Assembly (NCBI GenBank): GCA_031178005.1 | Contig: JAPSJV010000004.1 | Coordinates: 113,125 to 177,124 of the forward strand | Origin: Pseudarthrobacter sp. | GTDB lineage: Bacteria; Actinomycetota; Actinomycetes; Actinomycetales; Micrococcaceae | DNA length: 64,000 bases | Direction of reading: 5' to 3' | In this document: one piece after another, positions 43,578 through 51,947 of the stretch | Numbering within the stretch: position 1 is the stretch's first letter | How the letters are laid out: each line of letters opens with the position of its first letter | Translations under genes and position numbers: made by a program | The notes under the pieces: model-generated | The model's database searches: none | What the model was told of the DNA's origin: nothing | The model's input: only the letters and a program-made list of their open reading frames with translations

Positions 43578-44054
43578 GTGCTGAAACGGCAGGGGAGGAC
43601 CCGGTCCGGGAACCGGCTACCGTCCCTCGCCGCGCTCGCAGCAGCACTAGCCATAGCTGTCACCGGCTGCCAGTCAGACCCCGGCAAAATCACCAGCACC
43701 GTGGACACCGCCCTCCAGGACAGTTCCTCGGCCGTCGCCACCGCCCGGCTCGCGCTCGAGCTTGAGCAGGCCGGCAAACTCACCCACGCCGCCACGTCCA
43801 CCGCCCTGGATAACGCCCTCGAGGAACTCGAAACCAGCCGCAAACACGTCCTCCAGCTCGCCCCGGAAACTGAAGAAACCAGAGCCCAGGTCCAGGAAGC
43901 CCTCGAGGCCCTGGACCAATCCGCCACCAGCCTCACCACCGCCCGCCACGCCATGAGCAGTACGGACCAGGAACCCAACAGGCAGCAAGCCCAATCCCAG
44001 CTGGACCAGGCTGCCAAATCCCTGGAGGCCCTCACCCAAGAGGCCCACCAGTGA
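43578..44054 (+). CDS. lipoprotein
   Basis: 158 residues, GTG start. A signal sequence of the lipoprotein type: basic start, hydrophobic LAALAAALAIAVTGC with the lipobox VTGC, so Cys would be lipidated and the protein held at the outer face of the membrane. The rest is a Gln/Glu/Ala-rich coiled-coil (LALELEQAGKLTHAATST, ARHAMSSTDQEPNRQQAQ). Its stop overlaps the GTG of the NRAMP-related transporter (GTGA), so the two are coupled and may act together in metal handling. Confidence 0.75.
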   Translation: MLKRQGRTRSGNRLPSLAALAAALAIAVTGCQSDPGKITSTVDTALQDSSSAVATARLALELEQAGKLTHAATSTALDNALEELETSRKHVLQLAPETEETRAQVQEALEALDQSATSLTTARHAMSSTDQEPNRQQAQSQLDQAAKSLEALTQEAHQ

Positions 44055-45280
44055 AACGGCTCCTCGGCGTCGCGCTCGGTATCCTTACCGCCATCGGCGG
44101 GTTTGTGGACATCGGCGATCTGGTGACCAACGCCGTCGTCGGCTCCCGCTTTGGCCTGTCTCTGGCGTGGGTGGTGGGCGTCGGCGTGGTGGGGATCTGC
44201 CTGTTCGCCAACATGTCCGGGCGGGTGGCCGCGGTGTCCGGCCGGGCCACGTTCGAGGTGATCCGCGAGCGGCTGGGCCCGCGCGCCGGGCTGGCCAATC
44301 TGTCCGCGTCCTTCTTCATCAACCTGATGACGGTCACGGCGGAAATCGGCGGCGTGGCCCTGGCCCTGCAGCTGGCCAGCAGCGTCCACTACCTGCTCTG
44401 GATCCCGGTGGCCGCCGCCGCGGTGTGGCTGGTGATCTGGCGGGTGAAGTTCAAGATCATGGAAAACGTCACCGGACTGCTGGGGCTGACCCTGATCGTC
44501 TTCGCCGTGGCGCTGTTCCTGCTCAAGCCGGACTGGATGGTCCTGGCCGGGCAGGCGTTCAGCCCCTCGGTCCCGGGCGAGGAAACCGTCTCCGCCTACT
44601 GGTACTACGCCATCGCCTTGTTCGGCGCCGCCATGACCCCGTATGAGGTGTTCTTCTTCTCCTCCGGCGCTGTGGAGGAAGGGTGGTCCATCAAGGACCT
44701 AGTCCAGTCCCGCATCAACGTCCTGGTGGGCTTCCCGCTGGGCGGGTTCCTGTCCATCGCGATCGCCGCGTGCGCCGCCGTCGTGCTTCTTCCCGCCGGG
44801 ATCGAGGTGACCTCGCTGTCCCAGGTGGTGCTCCCCGTGGCCGAGGGCGCCGGGAAGGTGGGCCTGGCATTTGTGCTGGTGGGGCTGGTGGCCGCCACCT
44901 TCGGCGCCGCGCTGGAGACCACGCTCTCCAGCGGCTACACCCTGGCCCAGTTCTTCGGCTGGTCCTGGGGCAAGTTCCGCCGCCCCGCCCAGGCCGCCCG
45001 CTTCCACCTGGCCATGATCATCTGCCTGCTGGTGGGCATCGCCGTCCTGGCCACCGGCGTGGACCCCATCCTGGTCACCGAATACTCGGTGGTGTTCTCC
45101 GCGATCGCCCTGCCGCTGACGTACCTGCCCATCCTGATCGTGGCCAACGATCCGCAATACATGCACGAACACGTCAACGGCCGTGTGGTCAACGCCCTGG
45201 CCATGGTGTACCTGGTGATCATCCTCTGCGCCTCGCTGGCCGCCATCCCGCTGATGATTCTGACAGGAGCCGGATCATGA
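44051..45280 (+). CDS. NRAMP-related divalent metal transporter
   Basis: 409 residues with about 11 membrane helices. The fold is NRAMP-like, but the TM1 signature DPGN is replaced (GGFVDIGDLVTNAVVG) and TM6 reads AAMTPYEVFFFSSG instead of the usual MPH block. This places it with NRAMP-related transporters rather than with MntH; the known branch with altered signatures (NrmT) carries Mg2+, and other branches move Al3+ or unknown metals. Metal identity is therefore open. It is coupled upstream to a lipoprotein gene and downstream by ATGA overlap to two PRC-barrel-like genes. Confidence 0.8.
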   Translation: MKRLLGVALGILTAIGGFVDIGDLVTNAVVGSRFGLSLAWVVGVGVVGICLFANMSGRVAAVSGRATFEVIRERLGPRAGLANLSASFFINLMTVTAEIGGVALALQLASSVHYLLWIPVAAAAVWLVIWRVKFKIMENVTGLLGLTLIVFAVALFLLKPDWMVLAGQAFSPSVPGEETVSAYWYYAIALFGAAMTPYEVFFFSSGAVEEGWSIKDLVQSRINVLVGFPLGGFLSIAIAACAAVVLLPAGIEVTSLSQVVLPVAEGAGKVGLAFVLVGLVAATFGAALETTLSSGYTLAQFFGWSWGKFRRPAQAARFHLAMIICLLVGIAVLATGVDPILVTEYSVVFSAIALPLTYLPILIVANDPQYMHEHVNGRVVNALAMVYLVIILCASLAAIPLMILTGAGS

Positions 45281-45678
45281 CACTGAACCGCAAGCCCCCG
45301 CCGCCTGCCGCCGGCCGCATCCTGGACGCCCAGCTGCACCTGATGGACCGGCAGGTGCTGGACGTCGACGCCGTCCCCGTCACCACCGTCGACGACCTCG
45401 AACTCACCGACGTTGACCCCAACGCCGAGATTCCGCCCGGGAGTCCCGCCCCGGTCATCATCTCCCTGCTGACCGGCCCTGCGCTGGGCACACGGATCTT
45501 TGGCGGCAGGCCGCCGTCGCGCCGTCTAGTGCGGATCCCGTGGACGGACGTGTCCGACGTCAGCGTGGTGATCCGGCTGGGCGTCAGCGGCGAACACCTG
45601 GACGCCGGCTGGGTGCAGCGCTGGGTCCGGGACAAAATCATCGCGCGCATCCCGGGAGGCGACCATGATCCTGGGTGA
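45277..45678 (+). CDS. PRC-barrel-like protein
   Basis: 133 residues; ATG overlaps the transporter stop (ATGA). The pattern AGRILDAQLHLMDRQVLD then VTTVDDLELTDVD, followed by VRIPWTDVSDVSVVIRLG, matches the PRC-barrel beta-barrel found in the cytoplasmic parts of MgtE-linked and NRAMP-linked proteins. It probably regulates or couples to the metal transporter. It overlaps the start of the next gene by 14 nt. Confidence 0.65.
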   Translation: MTLNRKPPPPAAGRILDAQLHLMDRQVLDVDAVPVTTVDDLELTDVDPNAEIPPGSPAPVIISLLTGPALGTRIFGGRPPSRRLVRIPWTDVSDVSVVIRLGVSGEHLDAGWVQRWVRDKIIARIPGGDHDPG

Positions 45679-46036
45679 CCTGCTGGGGCTCCCGGTGTTC
45701 GGGACGCCATCCCGCGGTTCTGCTGCGGGGGAGTACGACGGCGGACGGCTGGGCAAGGTGGCCGACGCCCGTTTTGTGCTGGACGGGCAGCCGCACCAGC
45801 TCACGTCCGACGCCCGGCTTTTGGGACTGATCGTCAGCCCCCACAGCTCGGGCTCCTTCCTCGGCTACGAACGGACCGAGGTGCGGCACCCGTGGCCTTT
45901 GCCGCAGCTGCTGCGCTGGCGGCACCGCGGATCATTCCTGGTGCTGTGGGAGGACATCGCGTTCATCGGCCGCGAGGAAGTGCAGCTGCGGCAAGGGTTC
46001 ACGGCTTATTCGACGGCGCTGGACCGGCCGGAGTAG
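45665..46036 (+). CDS. PRC-barrel domain protein
   Basis: 123 residues, ATG start. MILGDLLGLPVFG and GGRLGKVADARFVLDG are the typical first strands of a PRC barrel. The rest (RLLGLIVSPHSSGSFLGYER, PLPQLLRWRHRG) is a longer variant. Last member of the lipoprotein-transporter-PRC-PRC operon. A role in sensing the transported metal is an inference from position. Confidence 0.7.
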   Translation: MILGDLLGLPVFGTPSRGSAAGEYDGGRLGKVADARFVLDGQPHQLTSDARLLGLIVSPHSSGSFLGYERTEVRHPWPLPQLLRWRHRGSFLVLWEDIAFIGREEVQLRQGFTAYSTALDRPE

Positions 46037-46056
46037 GCCTGTGGCAGGATGGGCCG

Positions 46057-46512
46057 GTGCCCTTGCCTTCCTTCGAGTCCTACGCCCGCCTGGTACTTGA
46101 CCCTGCCGGCATCCCGTACAGCGTGGAAGCGGAGGCGGAAAACGCGGACTACCAGGCCGGTCTGGCTCGGATTGGCGACCAGCTGTGGCGGATCCGGACC
46201 GCGAAGATCACACCCACCAAGCCAGGGGCGTTCGTCTCGGTCTGGCGTCGGGCAGCCGACGGGTCCACCGAGGCCTTCCCGCTGGATGACCGCGCGGACG
46301 GCCTGCTGGTTTTTGTTTCCAACCAGCACAGGTCCGGGGTGTTCCGGTTCAGCCGCAAACTGCTGGGGGAGCTGGGGATCTCGAGCTCATCCACCAAGGC
46401 TGGGAAACGCGGCTTCCGGGTCTACCCGGCCTGGTGCACCGGCCTGAACCCGCAGGCGACGCGCACGCAGCGGGCCCAGGCGCCGGCGTTCGAAGAGCTA
46501 ACCTTTCAATAG
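46057..46512 (+). CDS. MepB family protein
   Basis: 151 residues, GTG start with CAGGAT 6 nt upstream. Sequence blocks RTAKITPTKPGAFVSVW, LDDRADGLLVFVSNQ, SGVFRFSRKLLGELGI and GKRGFRVYPAW match the MepB family. MepB genes are known next to the multidrug pump MepA in staphylococci, but the function is undefined; here no pump is adjacent. The protein is small, soluble and without a membrane segment. Confidence 0.8.
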   Translation: MPLPSFESYARLVLDPAGIPYSVEAEAENADYQAGLARIGDQLWRIRTAKITPTKPGAFVSVWRRAADGSTEAFPLDDRADGLLVFVSNQHRSGVFRFSRKLLGELGISSSSTKAGKRGFRVYPAWCTGLNPQATRTQRAQAPAFEELTFQ

Positions 46513-46546
46513 CAGCCCGGCCCGGGCTTACCCGTTAAACACCAAC

Positions 46547-46576
46547 GGTGCGGCTGGCAGGTAAGCCAGCCGCACC
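46547..46576. terminator. convergent terminator hairpin
   Basis: GGTGCGGCTGGC and GCCAGCCGCACC form a perfect 12-bp stem with a 6-nt loop between the convergent MepB and AGCS symporter genes. It should stop transcription from both sides. Confidence 0.75.
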
Positions 46577-46611
46577 GCCGTCGTGCGTTTATTGCAGTTG
46601 TTGTCCGGGCA

Positions 46612-48153
46612 CTAGCTCCGCGCGGTTTCCTTTTCGCGCTCGGCCGGCTTGTAGGACTCCCAGAAGGTGGCCCCGATGATGCCCAGCGGCTTGGGGTCGA
46701 AGACCGGGTCCAGGCCCAGCTTCTGCTGCCGTTCGAAGTCCTTGAGCGCCTTGAACGCGGGCTTCTGCAGGACCAGGATGCCGATGATGTTCAGCCAGGC
46801 CATGAGGCCGACGCCGATGTCGCCCATGGCCCATGCGTCGGTGGCAGTGTTCACGCAGCCGTAGGCGACGGCGATGAGGATCGCCACTTGCAGGGCCATC
46901 GTGGTCACGCGGCCAACACTGGCCTGCACGCCCGGAATGAGCTTCTTGGAGGAGTTACCCACCAGGAAGCGCAGGTTGGTTTCCGCCATGTAGTAGTAGG
47001 CGATGACCGTGGTCAGGCAGAAGAAGATCAGCGTGATCGCGATGAACGAGGCGCCGAACCCGGGGAAGACTGAGTCGAAACCGGTCTGCACATACTGCGG
47101 GCCTACGGTGGCGGTGGCCGAAAGCAGGCCGCCTTCCACCAGGATTCCGCCGTCTTCGCTGCCTCCGGAGAAGACGCGGTAGGCGCCGGTGGAGAGGATC
47201 AGGAAGCCGGTGGCCGAGCAGACGAACAGCGTGTCGATGTAGACGGCGAACGCCTGGACCAGGCCCTGCTTGGCCGGGTGGGATACCTCGGCCGCTGCGG
47301 CGGCGTGCGGGCCCGTGCCCTGGCCGGCCTCGTTCGAGTAGACGCCGCGCTTGACGCCCCACATTACGGCCAGGCCGATGACGGCACCGAGGGCCGAATC
47401 CATGCCGAAGGCGCTGCGGAACACCAGGGAGAGGATTTCCGGCAGCTGGGCGGCGTTTACGAAAACGACGATCAGGGCGAGGATGATGTAGGCGACGGCC
47501 ATGAACGGCACAACGAACGCTGCGACGTTGGCGATGCGCTTCACGCCGCCGATGATGACAAATGCCAGGAGGATAACGGCGCCGACGGCGACGATCCACG
47601 GCTCAAGGGTCCAGGCGCCGCCGATCGCGGTGGCCATCGAGTTGGCCTGCACGCCCGGCATCAGGACGCCACAGGCAAGCACGGTCACTGCAGCGAAAAC
47701 GTAGCCGTAAACCTTGAAGAACCCGGCGCCCTTGGTGTGGGCGAACGCGCGGGAGAAGTAGTAAGCCGGGCCGCCGCGGTACTCGCCAGTGAGTGGATCG
47801 CGGGTTTTGTAGATCTGGCCCAGGGTGGACTCGATGAAGGACGTCGACGCGCCGAGGAAGGCGACTGCCCACATCCAGAACAGGGCGCCCGGTCCGCCAA
47901 AGGCGATCGCGGTGGCGACGCCGGCAATGTTGCCGGTGCCGACGCGACCGGACAGGGACATGGCCAGGGCCTGGAATGAGGAAACGCCGGCGGCGGACTT
48001 CTCACCCCGCATGATCTGCTGGATCATGCCCTTGACGTGCCGCACCTGCAGGAAGCGCGAACGGACGGAGAAGTAGACGCCGGTGGCGAGGCAGAGATAG
48101 ACGAGCGCGTCGCTCCAAATCACGCCATTGATAGCTGATAAAACATCGCTCAT
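46612..48153 (-). CDS. sodium:alanine symporter (AGCS family)
   Basis: 513 residues from the ATG at 48153 (MSDVLSAINGVIW). AGCS family with ~10-11 membrane helices: SLSGRVGTGNIAGVATAIAF is the conserved sodium/substrate site, and GGPAYYFSRAF, VYSNEAGQGTGPHAAAAAE and TLIFFCLTTVIAYYYM follow. Imports alanine or glycine with sodium. It stands alone between two hairpin/repeat elements. No regulator is adjacent. Confidence 0.9.
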   Translation of the reverse strand: MSDVLSAINGVIWSDALVYLCLATGVYFSVRSRFLQVRHVKGMIQQIMRGEKSAAGVSSFQALAMSLSGRVGTGNIAGVATAIAFGGPGALFWMWAVAFLGASTSFIESTLGQIYKTRDPLTGEYRGGPAYYFSRAFAHTKGAGFFKVYGYVFAAVTVLACGVLMPGVQANSMATAIGGAWTLEPWIVAVGAVILLAFVIIGGVKRIANVAAFVVPFMAVAYIILALIVVFVNAAQLPEILSLVFRSAFGMDSALGAVIGLAVMWGVKRGVYSNEAGQGTGPHAAAAAEVSHPAKQGLVQAFAVYIDTLFVCSATGFLILSTGAYRVFSGGSEDGGILVEGGLLSATATVGPQYVQTGFDSVFPGFGASFIAITLIFFCLTTVIAYYYMAETNLRFLVGNSSKKLIPGVQASVGRVTTMALQVAILIAVAYGCVNTATDAWAMGDIGVGLMAWLNIIGILVLQKPAFKALKDFERQQKLGLDPVFDPKPLGIIGATFWESYKPAEREKETARS

Positions 48154-48303
48154 AAGTGTGGGGTCCCTCCATGAAGAGCGGTGGTGATGCGGTGGATGCC
48201 TGTGCTGCGCGCGGTCGGTGGACTCGGTGGCGCGCACCACACAAACCTGTGAAGTGTCTCACAAACTCGCTTGTGGGTCCATTTGGGTCACCTGCTGTCA
48301 CCG

Positions 48304-48350
48304 GGGTTCGACAGGCTCAACCGTCCTTGGGTTTCGACAGGCTCAACCAC
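48304..48350. repeat. two copies of the dispersed 19-bp repeat
   Basis: GGGTTCGACAGGCTCAACC (48304-48322) and GGGTTTCGACAGGCTCAACC (48329-48348), in the same orientation, lie between the symporter gene and the SDR stop. The first copy has lost one T. Their orientation is opposite to that of the copies at 9421 and 15174. Confidence 0.8.
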
Positions 48351-48361
48351 CGGGGACCCTG

Positions 48362-49135
48362 TTAGGAAATCTGCAGCCCGCCGTTGATGTCGTAGGTTGC
48401 CGCAGTGATGAACCCGGACTCCCCGCCCATGAGGAAGGCCATCAACGCGGCCATGTCGTTCACCGTTCCCACGCGGCCCACCAGGATGTCCTTGGCCATC
48501 TCCTGCTTCCGCTCGTCAGAGAGGGCGCCGCCCATGATGTCCGTGTCCACCGGGCCGGGGGCGATGCAGTTGACGGTGATGCCGTGCTCGCCCATTTCGC
48601 GGGCCAGGGCGCGGGTGAAGCCGATGATCCCGGCCTTTGCCGAGCTGTACGCAACCTTGGAATAGGTGCCGCCGCCGCGCTGGGCGGAGATGGAGGAGAT
48701 GCTGACAACCCGGCCGATTTTCCTGTCGATCATCCCGCCCAGGACGCGCTGGGTAACCAGGAAGGTCCCGGTCATGTTGATGGCGAAGACGCGCTCCCAG
48801 CCTTCCTTGGTTTCCTCCATAAAGGGGCGCGGCGAGCTGATGCCCGCAATGTTGGCCAGCCCCACGATCGGCGGCAGTTCCGCCTCAACCCGGGTGATGG
48901 CGGCGTCGATGGAAGCCTCGTCCGAAACATCCGTCTTCAGGCCCAGGGCCTGGACTCCGTGCTTGTCCGCGATCTCCTTGGCAGCCACCTCCGCGGCGCC
49001 GCCGTCGATGTCCAGGATGGCGATGTTCCAGCCCTCACTGGCCAGGCGGTCCGCTGTTGCGCGTCCGATGCCGCGTTCTGACGCTGCGCCGGTCAGGACT
49101 GCGGTACGGGCGGCGGGGAAGGTGGTTTCAGTCAT
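48362..49135 (-). CDS. short-chain dehydrogenase
   Basis: 257 residues. Classic SDR: cofactor site TGAASERGIGRATAD, NIAGISS (NAG-like), catalytic Ser in ISSISAQRGG, Tyr-Lys as YSSAKAG, and the C-terminal GGLQIS. FabG-like substrate range. Its start overlaps the GntR stop (ATGA), and the divergent GntP permease suggests it oxidises or reduces a sugar acid. NAD or NADP preference: D41 of AILDIDGG suggests NAD. Confidence 0.88.
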   Translation of the reverse strand: MTETTFPAARTAVLTGAASERGIGRATADRLASEGWNIAILDIDGGAAEVAAKEIADKHGVQALGLKTDVSDEASIDAAITRVEAELPPIVGLANIAGISSPRPFMEETKEGWERVFAINMTGTFLVTQRVLGGMIDRKIGRVVSISSISAQRGGGTYSKVAYSSAKAGIIGFTRALAREMGEHGITVNCIAPGPVDTDIMGGALSDERKQEMAKDILVGRVGTVNDMAALMAFLMGGESGFITAATYDINGGLQIS

Positions 49136-49857
49136 GATTCATCTCCTGTTGTGGATTCCTGCGCTTTGATAAACCGCGCATAGTCGTCATAGGTCTGGTT
49201 GATGTGGTCGGTCATGGCCATGCGGGCCTTTTCCGGATCCCCGGTGGAAATCGCGGCCAGCACCAGGCGGTGGTGCTCCAGGGCATGGACCTGGACTTCG
49301 GGAAAGGCTGAGGTCTCCCGCCGGGTGACATAAAGCAGCTGGCCCAACTGGCCCAGCAACGCCGGGAGGAACGGGTTGGCCGACGCCCGGAAAACCACAT
49401 TATGGAACGCGAGGTCCGCCAGGGTCACGGCGTCCAGGTCGCCGGCCTCGTGGGCCGCCTCAAGGTCTGCAATCGCCTTGTCCATGGCGGCAAGATGCTC
49501 CGGGGTGGCGTGCCGGGCGGCCAGCTCCGCAGCGCCGGTTTCCATGATGCGGCGGACCTCCAGGATCTTCAGACCCACCTCATCAACCCCTGAACCACGC
49601 GCGGCTGCCCGCAGAATGGCCTCCAGTCCCGTCCATTCCTCCGGCGGGTTCACGAACGTACCCAGGCCGCGACGCACCGTGACGATGTTCTGGGCCTGCA
49701 GGGTCTTCAAGGCCTCGCGGACGGTCAACCTGCTGACGTCCGCGGTTTTGGCCAGCTCGGCCTCGGCCGGCAACGAAGCGCGCGGCTGCAGATCTCCGGA
49801 GAGGATGCTTTCCAGCAGGCTGGCGAACACCGTATCCGCAAGTGTCTGGCGGCTCAT
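49132..49857 (-). CDS. GntR (FadR subfamily) regulator
   Basis: 241 residues from the ATG at 49857, six nt after GGAGGAG; an ATG two codons upstream falls inside the ribosome site. N-terminal winged helix (GDLQPRASLPAEAELA, VSRLTVREALKTLQAQNIV) and FCD effector domain with metal-binding His/Asp (LADLAFHNVVFRAS, LEHHRLVLAAI, DHINQTYDDY). It is divergent to the GntP permease and coupled to the SDR gene, so it probably represses both until a sugar acid binds. Confidence 0.88.
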   Translation of the reverse strand: MSRQTLADTVFASLLESILSGDLQPRASLPAEAELAKTADVSRLTVREALKTLQAQNIVTVRRGLGTFVNPPEEWTGLEAILRAAARGSGVDEVGLKILEVRRIMETGAAELAARHATPEHLAAMDKAIADLEAAHEAGDLDAVTLADLAFHNVVFRASANPFLPALLGQLGQLLYVTRRETSAFPEVQVHALEHHRLVLAAISTGDPEKARMAMTDHINQTYDDYARFIKAQESTTGDES

Positions 49858-49883
49858 CCGCATCTCCTCCGATGGGTTGTCAG

Positions 49884-49896
49884 ATGTCTTATGTCT
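49884..49896. promoter_or_regulatory. candidate GntR operator
   Basis: A direct repeat ATGTCT-T-ATGTCT in the divergent gap, 27 nt before the GntR start and ~115 nt before GntP. Placement fits control of both units; a dyad typical of FadR-type sites is not clear, so the assignment is tentative. Confidence 0.3.
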
Positions 49897-50010
49897 CCGA
49901 TAGTGTGGCACCCGTCACTCGATGGAGTCAATTCCAAAAAAGGCACTGGCGCCCTTCGAGGAGTAGCCGGGCAACGCGCCCGGGCTCTTGCCCCCAAGGA
50001 GTACATCAAC

Positions 50011-51504
50011 GTGGATATACAACTACTGCTAGCGCTTGTATTGGGCATCGCGACCATCGTCGTGCTCGTACTTCGCACCCGACTTGACGCATTCGTCGCC
50101 CTGCTCATCGCCGCCCTTGTCACCGGCCTGGTGGCCGGGCAGGCTCCGCTGGACATCGTGAAAGCCATCACCACCGGCTTTGGCAACACGCTCGCCTCCA
50201 TTGGCATTGTGATTGGCCTGGGCGTGGCCATCGGCAAGATCCTTGAGGTCTCCGGTGCTGCCAATGCGCTGGCCCTGGCCTTCCTCAAGTTCTTCGGCAA
50301 GGGCCGCGAGCCCTGGGCCATGGGTACCGTAGGCGCCCTGGTGTCCATCCCGGTGTTTTGCGACTCCGGATACGTGATCATGAACCCGCTGGCCCGCTCC
50401 ATCGCACGGGTCAAGCGCGCCGGCTACGTAACGCTGGCGCTCGCACTCGGTGTGGGCATGACCCTGACACACCACCTGGTTCCGCCCACTCCCGGTCCGC
50501 TGGCCGTGACCGGCCTCCTGGGCGCGGACCTGGGCGCCGTCATCCTCACCGGCCTGGCCTTCACCGTCCTCCTGCTCCCGATTGCGGTGGCCTACGCCAA
50601 GTGGATGGGCCCCAAACTCGAAAGCTCGGTTACGGAAGAGGTCCGCGAGGCTGTGTACGGCCATGCCGCCCTGGTGGGTGCCGGCGATGGAAGGCACGAC
50701 GGCGGTACGGGCACCGTTACCGCCGACGACGCCGCAGCACCTGCACCCGCAGAGGGTCCGGCCGATCCGGAGCTGGACCTGGGCACCCCGCCCGCAGGTG
50801 CCAAGCCGCACCGCGTGGGCGCCTTCCTCGGATCCCTTCCGCTCCTGGTCCCGCTGCTGCTGATCGTCCTCAACACGGTCACCGGCGCCATCGACCAGAA
50901 CGCGCAGGGCGTTATTGGCGGAACCTACGAGCCGTCCCCGTGGGTTGTTCCCTTTGCCTTCATCGGCAACCCGGTCATCGCCCTGATCATCGGCGTCCTG
51001 CTGGCCGTCTACGTGCTGTTGCCGCGCTGGACCCCGCGCACCAAGGTCCAGCACTGGTTCGCCGAAGCCGCTGCATCTGCCGGCCTGATCCTGCTGATCA
51101 CCGGTGCCGGCGGCGCCCTGGGGCAGGTGCTGCGAAGCTCAGGCGTGGGCGATGCGCTGGCCGAAGCCATTGCGGCGACAGACCTGCCGGCCTTCCTGGT
51201 CCCGTTCCTGATCGCCACCCTTGTCCGGCTGGCGCAGGGCTCGGGCACGGTGGCCATGATCACCGCGGCCTCCGTCACCGCCCCGCTGGTGGGCGCGCTG
51301 GGCATCGATCCGCTGCTGGCAGTGATGGCCTGCACCGCCGGGTCCATGGTGCTGAGCTACTTCAACGACTCCTACTTCTGGGTGGTCACCCGCTTCACCG
51401 GGCTGGGCGGCACCGCGGCACTCCGGGGCTGGTCAGGCATCACCACAGCAGTCTGGGCAGGCTCAATCCCGCTGCTGTTCATCCTGAACCTGATCACGGG
51501 CTGA
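50011..51504 (+). CDS. GntP-family sugar-acid permease
   Basis: 497 residues, GTG start with AAGGAG 9 nt upstream. GntP features: GVAIGKILEVSGAA, VGALVSIPVFCDSGYVI, LTHHLVPPTPGPLAVTG, RLAQGSGTVAMITAASV and the final YFNDSYFWVVTRF. About 12-14 membrane helices with a long hydrophilic cytoplasmic loop in the middle (~residues 215-265, rich in Ala, Pro, Asp). Imports gluconate or a related acid with protons. It is divergent from the GntR-SDR pair. Confidence 0.9.
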   Translation: MDIQLLLALVLGIATIVVLVLRTRLDAFVALLIAALVTGLVAGQAPLDIVKAITTGFGNTLASIGIVIGLGVAIGKILEVSGAANALALAFLKFFGKGREPWAMGTVGALVSIPVFCDSGYVIMNPLARSIARVKRAGYVTLALALGVGMTLTHHLVPPTPGPLAVTGLLGADLGAVILTGLAFTVLLLPIAVAYAKWMGPKLESSVTEEVREAVYGHAALVGAGDGRHDGGTGTVTADDAAAPAPAEGPADPELDLGTPPAGAKPHRVGAFLGSLPLLVPLLLIVLNTVTGAIDQNAQGVIGGTYEPSPWVVPFAFIGNPVIALIIGVLLAVYVLLPRWTPRTKVQHWFAEAAASAGLILLITGAGGALGQVLRSSGVGDALAEAIAATDLPAFLVPFLIATLVRLAQGSGTVAMITAASVTAPLVGALGIDPLLAVMACTAGSMVLSYFNDSYFWVVTRFTGLGGTAALRGWSGITTAVWAGSIPLLFILNLITG

Positions 51505-51521
51505 GGCTCCCCACACAAAAG

Positions 51522-51575
51522 TGACTGGCAGCAGACGCTCTCATTCGTGCTTTTGAGTGCGTTTGCTGCCAGTCA
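51522..51575. terminator. long inverted repeat between convergent genes
   Basis: TGACTGGCAGCAGACGC pairs with GCGTTTGCTGCCAGTCA (one mismatch, 17-nt arms, 20-nt loop). It lies between GntP and fdxA. The inner sequence GGCAGCAGACGCTCT resembles GGCGGCAGATGCTCT in the hairpin at 60858, so the two may be members of one repeat family that serve as terminators. Confidence 0.6.
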
Positions 51576-51624
51576 GTTGGGGGAGGGGCGCAGCCGGACG
51601 CTGCGCACCGCCGTCGGACATCAC

Positions 51625-51942
51625 TCACACGGACAGCGGCTCCGCGGCGATCACCGGATGGTCGCTGCCCAGGTTTCCGAGCGGTGAGGCGCCCTGCGGC
51701 GACCCCAGCTCCTCGAAGAACTCGGCGTTGGCTCGGGTGTAGTCCGCCCATTCGTCGGGTACGTCCTCCGAATAGTAGATGGCCTCCACCGGGCAGACCG
51801 GATCGCAGGCACCGCAGTCCACACACTCCGACGGGTGGATGTAGAGCGACCGCAGCCCCTCATAGATGCAGTCCACCGGGCATTCGTCAATGCACGCCTT
51901 GTCCTTCACATCCACGCAGGGCTGCGCGATCACGTAGGTCAC
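51625..51942 (-). CDS. fdxA: 7Fe ferredoxin
   Basis: 105 residues, GTG start 5 nt beyond the aldehyde dehydrogenase stop. Cys pattern CVDVKDKACIDECPVDC for the 3Fe-4S and part of the second cluster, and CVDCGACDPVCPVEAI for 4Fe-4S. The sequence IYEGLRSLYIHPSECVDCG is typical of actinobacterial FdxA. Soluble electron carrier. Its close spacing suggests co-transcription with the upstream catabolic operon, possibly serving its FAD oxidoreductase; FdxA also often stands alone, so this link is tentative. Confidence 0.92.
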   Translation of the reverse strand: MTYVIAQPCVDVKDKACIDECPVDCIYEGLRSLYIHPSECVDCGACDPVCPVEAIYYSEDVPDEWADYTRANAEFFEELGSPQGASPLGNLGSDHPVIAAEPLSV

Positions 51943-51947
51943 GGCCG

